Below, piece by piece: positions 1 through 4,739 of a stretch of DNA of 6,784 bases. The translations under genes and the position numbers were made by a program. The DNA lies in assembly GCA_031276615.1 (NCBI GenBank), contig JAISND010000121.1:1-6784 (forward strand). The letters run 5' to 3'. The notes below the pieces were generated by a model, which did not search any database, had not been told where the DNA came from, and worked only from the letters and a program-made list of their open reading frames with translations. Within the stretch, counting starts at the first letter, position 1. Each line of letters opens with the position of its first letter. Origin of the DNA: Treponema sp. (lineage in GTDB: Bacteria > Spirochaetota > Spirochaetia > Treponematales > Breznakiellaceae).

Positions 1-630
1 GATCTTGGCGGCGGAACCACGGATGTGCTTGTCTATAACGAGGGCGCGCCCTATTCGACTTCCACCATTCCCGCGGGGGGCGTTCAGGTTACAGGCGATA
101 TCTCGATCATCAAGAATATCTCCTTTGACACGGCCGAAAAGATAAAACTTGAGGCCGGCTGCTGCTGGGAGACCATGCTTGACGGGGATGAGGAAATTAT
201 CGTTCCCGGGGTGGGCGGAAGGTCTCCGATGTCGATTCCCCGTTCCCAGATATTTACCATTGTCAGGCCGAGAATGGAAGAGATCTTCAAGATGATTAAG
301 GAAAAGCTGGACAGGCTGCGTTTTTCCCGGCCCCTCGGCGGCGGGGTGGTACTGACGGGAGGCGGCGCCCAGCTTCAGGGCGTGGTGGATCTGGCTTCCT
401 CCGTCCTGGAACTGCCCGCGAGAATCGGGAACCCCATCCGCGGGCCCGCGCTCGGCGGCCTGGTCGAAGAATACCGGAGTCCGGCCTACGCCACCGCCAT
501 CGGCCTTATGCTGGAGGGCGGCGACCGGGAAAACAGGGCCGACCCGGACGGGGCGGCGGGGTCTCCGGAAAAGGAGCAGTCGAATCTTTTCAGCAAGCTG
601 GGTAAATTCCTCCGGGACGAATTTTTTTAA
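1..630 (+). CDS. ftsA: Cell division protein FtsA, C-terminal part (5' end outside window)
   Basis: Actin-like ATPase that tethers FtsZ filaments to the inner membrane and recruits later divisome proteins. The frame is open from base 1, so 209 residues are present and roughly the first half is missing. The fragment opens with the phosphate-2 motif DLGGGTTDVLVY (residues 1-12 of the fragment), typical of the FtsA/actin/Hsp70 ATPase fold. The adenosine-binding motif VVLTGGGAQLQG is at about 116-127. A charged Pro/Gly/Asp-rich linker (about 170-192) leads to a C-terminal segment, SNLFSKLGKFLRDEFF, which matches the amphipathic membrane-targeting helix of FtsA in position and character (compare the E. 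coli end, which also closes with a Leu/Arg-rich helix). The TAA stop at 628-630 is followed by a terminator-like hairpin, then ftsZ. The adjacency to ftsZ makes the assignment firm; MreB or DnaK would not end in this helix. Confidence 0.96.
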   Translation, partial: DLGGGTTDVLVYNEGAPYSTSTIPAGGVQVTGDISIIKNISFDTAEKIKLEAGCCWETMLDGDEEIIVPGVGGRSPMSIPRSQIFTIVRPRMEEIFKMIKEKLDRLRFSRPLGGGVVLTGGGAQLQGVVDLASSVLELPARIGNPIRGPALGGLVEEYRSPAYATAIGLMLEGGDRENRADPDGAAGSPEKEQSNLFSKLGKFLRDEFF

Positions 631-632
631 TC

Positions 633-663
633 CGGCGTCCGTGAAAAAGGGGGCGCCGTTTTT
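633..663 (+). terminator. Rho-independent terminator or attenuator between ftsA and ftsZ
   Basis: An 8-bp GC-rich stem pairs 633-640 (CGGCGTCC) with 651-658 (GGGCGCCG), including one G-T wobble (638 with 653). The loop is 10 nt and A-rich, and five T follow at 659-663. It starts two bases after the ftsA stop. The shape is that of an intrinsic terminator reading on the + strand; there is no matching A-tract upstream, so it is not bidirectional. It would end or reduce ftsA transcripts before ftsZ, meaning ftsZ needs readthrough or its own promoter. Termination strength cannot be judged from the sequence alone. Confidence 0.7.
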
Positions 664-703
664 CGGGTGCAAAAAGGTGCGTGGCATCTAAAAAATAGGG
701 AAA

Positions 704-722
704 GGAGATTTGGGAGAAGGAT
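704..722 (+). promoter_or_regulatory. ftsZ ribosome binding site, with two purine-rich candidates
   Basis: Two GGAG cores lie ahead of the ATG at 723: 704-707 (15 nt before the start) and 713-716 (6 nt before it). The second has the normal spacing and probably acts as the Shine-Dalgarno site. The first may be a standby site or simply part of a purine-rich leader. The good spacing of the second supports the start at 723. Confidence 0.6.
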
Positions 723-1994
723 ATGAATATTTACGCTGTTCATGAGGAAAAACCGGCGATTCAATTTCCGGTACAGGAATCCCAGGATTCAGGCAGGCTG
801 GTTTCAACCGTCATCAAGGTTGTCGGTACCGGCGGCGGCGGCTCGAACGCGGTAAACCGCATGATTGACTTCGGCCTTTCGGGCGTCCAGTTTGTCGCCG
901 TCAACACCGACGAGAAGGATCTTGCCAAGAGCAAGGCAAAGACCAAGATACAAATCGGAGTCAAGCTTACCGGCGGCAGGGGCGCCGGCGGCAAGCCCGA
1001 AGTCGGCGAAGAGGCGGCCAATGAAGATCGGGATCTGATCGCCGAAACCCTGCGGGGGGCGCACATGGTTTTTATAACCGCCGGCATGGGCGGGGGTACG
1101 GGAACCGGCGCGGCGCCGATTATCGCGAAAATCGCCAGGGACCAGGGCGCCCTTACGGTCGGCGTGGTCACGAAGCCCTTCGATTTCGAGGGCCGTTACA
1201 AGATGAGGCTGGCGGAAGAGGGCATCAAAAAAATGCGGGAAGCCGTGGATACCCTTATCGTCGTTCCCAACCAGCATCTGTTCAAACTGGTGGAACGGAG
1301 TACCCCCGTCAACCAGGCGTACCTCATGGCCGACGACGTGCTGCGCCAGGGCGTGCAGGGCATTTCCGATCTTATAACCAAAACCGGGGTCGTCAGTACG
1401 GATTTTGCCGATGTTGAATCAACCATGAAGGGGCAGGGCGACGCCCTTATGGGAATTGGCTTCGGCAGCGGCGAAAACCGCGCCAAGGACGCGGCGACAG
1501 GCGCTATTGACAATCCCCTGCTGGAAGATACCAGTATTGACGGGGCGACCCGGATACTGGTAAATATCGCGGGAGAGGAAGGAACCATGTCCCTCGTGGA
1601 AATCGACGAGATTATGAATGCCATACGCGCCAAGGCGGATCCGGACGTGAATATTATCCACGGGGTAATTTTCGAACCGAACATGGGCAACAGTTTGAGG
1701 GTTACGGTTATCGCCACGGGCTTTCAGAACGGGACTTTCAGACAGGGCGGCGCCTCCTCCGGCGAAGCTTCCGGAAAATTCGGGGATTTTATCAAGTACC
1801 CCGAGTTCGAGGGCATGAAGGAAGGAAGCTCCCGGCCGGGCTGTCTTAAACCCCGGAGCTATCAGGACGATCTGGACATACCGACGCTGTTTCGCGATCA
1901 GGGTTATTTGGCGGGAACGGAACAGCCGGCGAAGGGTTTGCCGGAACAGTCCTCCAGGACTGAAAAGACCGCCGCCGACGGAAGAGACGCCTGA
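723..1994 (+). CDS. ftsZ: Cell division protein FtsZ
   Basis: Tubulin-like GTPase that polymerises into the Z ring at mid-cell. The protein has 423 residues, longer than the usual 350-400. A 29-residue N-terminal extension precedes the core [15 protein letters not shown] (30-44). Next come AVNTDEKDL (59-67), the tubulin signature [12 protein letters not shown] (121-132), [19 protein letters not shown] (150-168) and [11 protein letters not shown] (209-219). The T7 loop reads STDFADV (225-231): the two catalytic acidic residues D227 and D230 are present, but the usual Asn is Ser225. The GTPase and activation domains end near ATGF (331-334). A Gly/Ser-rich linker leads to the conserved C-terminal peptide [11 protein letters not shown] (383-393), which binds FtsA and other partners, and 30 more polar residues follow it. 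The ATG at 723 has a good ribosome binding site. The stop lies 1 nt before the xer start, suggesting translational coupling. The family call is certain. Confidence 0.98.
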   Translation: MNIYAVHEEKPAIQFPVQESQDSGRLVSTVIKVVGTGGGGSNAVNRMIDFGLSGVQFVAVNTDEKDLAKSKAKTKIQIGVKLTGGRGAGGKPEVGEEAANEDRDLIAETLRGAHMVFITAGMGGGTGTGAAPIIAKIARDQGALTVGVVTKPFDFEGRYKMRLAEEGIKKMREAVDTLIVVPNQHLFKLVERSTPVNQAYLMADDVLRQGVQGISDLITKTGVVSTDFADVESTMKGQGDALMGIGFGSGENRAKDAATGAIDNPLLEDTSIDGATRILVNIAGEEGTMSLVEIDEIMNAIRAKADPDVNIIHGVIFEPNMGNSLRVTVIATGFQNGTFRQGGASSGEASGKFGDFIKYPEFEGMKEGSSRPGCLKPRSYQDDLDIPTLFRDQGYLAGTEQPAKGLPEQSSRTEKTAADGRDA

Positions 1995-1995
1995 A

Positions 1996-2916
1996 TTGAA
2001 CAACCTGGATCTTCTGAAAAGATTCTGCGCGCGGCTTGTCGCCGTGGAGCGGCGCTCACCCCTGACCGCCGAAACCTACCGGCTCGAGATCCGCCGTTTT
2101 CTGGAATATCTTGAAACGGAAAATCTCGGGCTTGCGGAACTCGAATCTTCCCATGTTATCCGCTACCTTGAATGCAGGCGGCTTCGGGATCGCATCGATT
2201 CAAGGTCCGCCGCCAAGGCGGTTTCGTGCCTGCGCTCGTTTTTCCGTTTTACCCAGGACGCGGGGCTCATGAAGGACAACCCCGCCGTGATTCTGGATCT
2301 GCCCAGGCGTCCCGCGCGCCTGCCGGATGTTCTGGGCAGGGAAGCCGTGGAACGAATCCTCGACGCGGCGGATACGAAGAATCCCCTGGGGCTGAGGAAC
2401 CGGGCGCTCTACGAGCTTGTCTATTCGGCGGGGCTGAGGGTTTCCGAGGCGGTAAACCTTGGGCTGCGGGATATTGATTTTGGCGAAGGCCTTGCCAGGG
2501 TTACGGGGAAGGGCGGCAAAGAGCGCTTCGTGGTGTTCGGGCAGGAAGCGGCTTTCTGGCTCAAGCGCTACATTGCCGAGGCAAGGCCGAAGATTCTCGG
2601 CCTCCGCCGCAGTAATTTTCTTTTTGTCGGAAGAAGCGGCAGGCGTCTTTCCCGGAAGGGGATGTGGAAAAATTATCACCGTTACGTTATGATGACCGGA
2701 ACCAAATCCCGGCTTCACACGCTGAGGCACAGTTTTGCCACGGAACTTCTCGCGGGCGGGGCCGATCTCCGCTCGGTTCAGGAACTTTTGGGTCACGCGG
2801 ATATTACCACAACCCAGATTTATACCCATGTGGACGTTTCCCTGCTCAGGGAAAGCCACCGGAAATTTTTGCCGAAACTGAAGGATCTGGCATCCCCCAA
2901 ACAGGTGGAATTATAA
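1996..2916 (+). CDS. xerC: Site-specific tyrosine recombinase, XerC/XerD type
   Basis: Recombinase expected to resolve chromosome dimers at dif near the septum. It has 306 residues, the normal Xer length. The N-terminal SAM-like DNA-binding domain covers about 5-100 (LTAETYRLEIRRFLEYL at 23-39). The catalytic domain carries all six expected residues: R148 (GLRVSE), K172 (TGKGGKER), H241 and R244 (HTLRHS), H267 (LGHADI) and the nucleophile Y276 (TQIYTHVD). No lesion is visible, so it should be active. The start is TTG at 1996, 1 nt after the ftsZ stop, with GGAAGAG at 1980-1986 as the likely ribosome site; the first in-frame Met is only around residue 92, too late. The C-terminus reads SHRKFLPKLKD where most Xer proteins have a HPRA-like end. 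Whether it is XerC or XerD cannot be settled here. Linkage to dprA-topA resembles codV (XerC) of Bacillus subtilis, and the THVD after Y276 leans the same way, so the symbol is tentative. Confidence 0.9.
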   Translation: MNNLDLLKRFCARLVAVERRSPLTAETYRLEIRRFLEYLETENLGLAELESSHVIRYLECRRLRDRIDSRSAAKAVSCLRSFFRFTQDAGLMKDNPAVILDLPRRPARLPDVLGREAVERILDAADTKNPLGLRNRALYELVYSAGLRVSEAVNLGLRDIDFGEGLARVTGKGGKERFVVFGQEAAFWLKRYIAEARPKILGLRRSNFLFVGRSGRRLSRKGMWKNYHRYVMMTGTKSRLHTLRHSFATELLAGGADLRSVQELLGHADITTTQIYTHVDVSLLRESHRKFLPKLKDLASPKQVEL

Positions 2917-2921
2917 TAACA

Positions 2922-2934
2922 GGGGAGATTTTTG
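2922..2934 (+). promoter_or_regulatory. Ribosome binding site that selects the TPR gene start
   Basis: GGGGAG at 2922-2927 is a strong Shine-Dalgarno core. Two adjacent TTG codons follow, at 2932 and 2935. The second lies 7 nt from the core, the usual distance; the first is only 4 nt away. This favours initiation at 2935, giving 251 rather than 252 residues. Confidence 0.6.
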
Positions 2935-3690
2935 TTGAATATTAACAGAGTCAGGGATTTTGTCCTGGGTATTTTCGTGTTCCTTGTCATTGGGGGGCTT
3001 GTCGCCCTTGTCTACAATTTTGAAAGGGGCAAAAATCACCGGGAGCTGGCGAAACGGATTGCGGAGATCAGCCCCAGGGGCGGTCCTCCCGAAACAGTCG
3101 AAGGCCTGAGAGAAGCCATTGCCGCCTACGAGGCCCAGATAGAACTTAACGTGAAGGAAGGCGTCCAGACCGGCGTGTACTGGAAGATACTCGCCACGAG
3201 GCTTGCGGACAAGGGCATGCACCGGGACGCCCTGGAGGCCCTGGAACGTGCCATTGATTACAATGCCGAAGACCCCGTCCTTTTTTACCTTGCCGGCGTT
3301 TCGGCGGGTATCGTGGCGGGCAATTCCCTGGATTTTTCGGCCAACTCCGCCGCGGAGCGGGATCGCTACTACAGGCTTGCGGAAACCTCATATCAGAGGG
3401 CGATAGATTTGGACGGCGGCTATCCCAAGCCCCGTTATGCGCTGGGCGTGCTTTATGCCTTTAATTTGAACCGTCCCGCGGACGCCATACCGCACCTGGA
3501 ACGCTACCTGGAGCTGATGTCAGGCGACGTGGACGCCATGTTTGTCCTGGCGCGGGCATACTATATGACCGAAAGATACGACAGCGCGGTGGAACTTTAT
3601 GACAGGATCATTGCCCGCAGCAAAAACGAGGAAGTAAAAAAACAGGCCCGGAGCAACAGGGAATCTATCCTGGGAGGCTTCAATGGCTGA
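2935..3690 (+). CDS. Membrane-anchored TPR-repeat protein of unknown function
   Basis: A 251-residue protein (252 if the TTG at 2932 is used). It begins with a short basic stretch, then one hydrophobic segment at about 9-28 (FVLGIFVFLVIGGLVALVYN) that looks like an uncleaved signal anchor; no lipobox or clear cleavage site is seen. A charged region (about 30-75) follows, then tetratricopeptide-like helix pairs: about 81-114 (with DALEALERAIDYN), 145-162 (AETSYQRAIDLDGGYPK), 163-196 (YALGVLYA, then AIPHLERYLEL) and 197-230 (AMFVLARAYYMTERYDSAVEL). The Ala, Gly and Tyr spacing fits TPR consensus positions. TPR domains bind protein partners, so a scaffolding role at the membrane is likely, but the partner is unknown. 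Flanking Arg/Lys on both sides of the helix leaves topology open. It lies 18 nt after xer and overlaps the dprA start by 8 nt, so it belongs to the same operon. TPR assignment is confident; function is not. Confidence 0.87.
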   Translation: MNINRVRDFVLGIFVFLVIGGLVALVYNFERGKNHRELAKRIAEISPRGGPPETVEGLREAIAAYEAQIELNVKEGVQTGVYWKILATRLADKGMHRDALEALERAIDYNAEDPVLFYLAGVSAGIVAGNSLDFSANSAAERDRYYRLAETSYQRAIDLDGGYPKPRYALGVLYAFNLNRPADAIPHLERYLELMSGDVDAMFVLARAYYMTERYDSAVELYDRIIARSKNEEVKKQARSNRESILGGFNG

Positions 3691-4729
3691 AAATACCCTC
3701 CTGGATCTCATCATCGTGAGGCTTCCGGGGCTTCTTCCCCTTGAGCGCGTCATTCTGCGCAGGCGCTTTGACCGGGAGGAAGATCTTGCCGCGAATATGA
3801 AGGAAGATTTTGAGCGGCTCCTCGGCCGCGAAATAAAGGGATTCTGGAACATGGACAGAATCCGCGCCCAGGCCGAACGCGACGCCAGAGCCGCGGCGAC
3901 GCGGGGCATCGGCTGGGTGTCCTGCGTATCGGGCGAATATCCGCCCATGTTGCGCGAAATATACGATCCGCCGCCGGCGCTTTTTTTCAGGGGGAGGCTT
4001 CCGGATCCGGAAAAGCCCCTTGTCGCGGTTGTGGGTACCCGCCGGCCAAGCTCCGCCGCCGCGGCCCAGGCCTATGATATATGCAGGGAGCTTGGCCGGC
4101 GGGGCATCGCGGTGGTTTCCGGCCTTGCCCTGGGAATCGACGCCATGGCGCACCGGGGCAACCTTGAGGGGGGAGGCCCGACCGTCGCGGTTCTCGGTTC
4201 GGGCGCCGACGAAATTTACCCTTCCTCAAACCGGCTCCTGGCGCGGCGGATTCTGGAATCCGGCGGCGCGATTCTTTCCGAGTATCCCCCCGGTACGGGG
4301 CCGCGGAAATGGAATTTCCCCGCCAGGAACAGGATAATCTCCGCCCTGGCAAGGGGAACCCTTATCGTCGAGGCGCCGGAACGTTCGGGGGCGCTTATCA
4401 CCGCCCGCTTTGCCCTGGAGCAGGGCCGGGATCTCTGGGTCGCGTCAAGCGGCGCGGCGGGCGTGACGGCTGACGGCCGTGGCGAGAGCGCGGCGGGCTT
4501 TGCCATCGCGCGCCGGGCGGGAACCATAAAACTCGCCGAAGATGGCGCGGGGATCGTCGGTTCGGCGGCGGATATTCTCGGGGAATGGAACCTGGCAACA
4601 GACGGAGGGGGGATCGGGGCTTTGACGGAAGCCGGGGCAAAGGACGCCGGAGCCGAAAATTCCGGCGGCGCTTTCGGGGGAAGGGCCATTGCCGCTTCCC
4701 TGGCAAAATCCCTGGATATAGACCTGTAA
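3683..4729 (+). CDS. dprA: DNA processing protein DprA (Smf)
   Basis: DprA binds incoming single-stranded DNA in the cytoplasm and loads RecA on it during natural transformation; many bacteria not known to be competent also keep it. The protein has 348 residues. An N-terminal helical region (1-75) is followed by YPPMLREIYDPPPALFFRG (86-104), then the Rossmann-like core: VGTRRPS (117-123), SGLALGIDAMAH (146-157), AVLGSGADEIYP (169-180), SEYPPGT (199-205), NFPARNRIIS (211-220) and ERSGALITARFALEQGRD (233-250). These are the diagnostic DprA motifs. After 250 the usual VPG...G.N.LI segment is replaced by an Ala/Gly-rich stretch (251-280) before KLAEDGA (283-289). The last 48 residues are Gly/Ala-rich, with no winged-helix domain like that at the end of some DprA proteins. 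The ATG at 3683 follows GGGAGG (3672-3677) with 5 nt spacing and overlaps the TPR gene stop, so translation is probably coupled. Confidence 0.95.
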   Translation: MAENTLLDLIIVRLPGLLPLERVILRRRFDREEDLAANMKEDFERLLGREIKGFWNMDRIRAQAERDARAAATRGIGWVSCVSGEYPPMLREIYDPPPALFFRGRLPDPEKPLVAVVGTRRPSSAAAAQAYDICRELGRRGIAVVSGLALGIDAMAHRGNLEGGGPTVAVLGSGADEIYPSSNRLLARRILESGGAILSEYPPGTGPRKWNFPARNRIISALARGTLIVEAPERSGALITARFALEQGRDLWVASSGAAGVTADGRGESAAGFAIARRAGTIKLAEDGAGIVGSAADILGEWNLATDGGGIGALTEAGAKDAGAENSGGAFGGRAIAASLAKSLDIDL

Positions 4730-4739
4730 GGAAACAATT

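Noticed and set aside
666..680. Short direct repeat GGTGC-A5-GGTGC in the ftsZ leader
   Set aside because: Five-base repeats arise easily by chance; there is no symmetry or second copy elsewhere to suggest an operator.
664..703. Possible promoter for ftsZ, with an A-rich stretch around 688-697
   Set aside because: No -35 and -10 pair with suitable spacing could be made; the A-rich stretch alone is not enough.
761..2003. Several minus-strand open frames of 136-194 codons across ftsZ
   Set aside because: They mirror the codon bias of ftsZ, have no family motifs, and overlap one another in different frames.
2932..2934. Upstream TTG as the start of the TPR gene
   Set aside because: It is only 4 nt from the Shine-Dalgarno core, whereas the next TTG at 2935 has normal 7-nt spacing; the difference is one residue.
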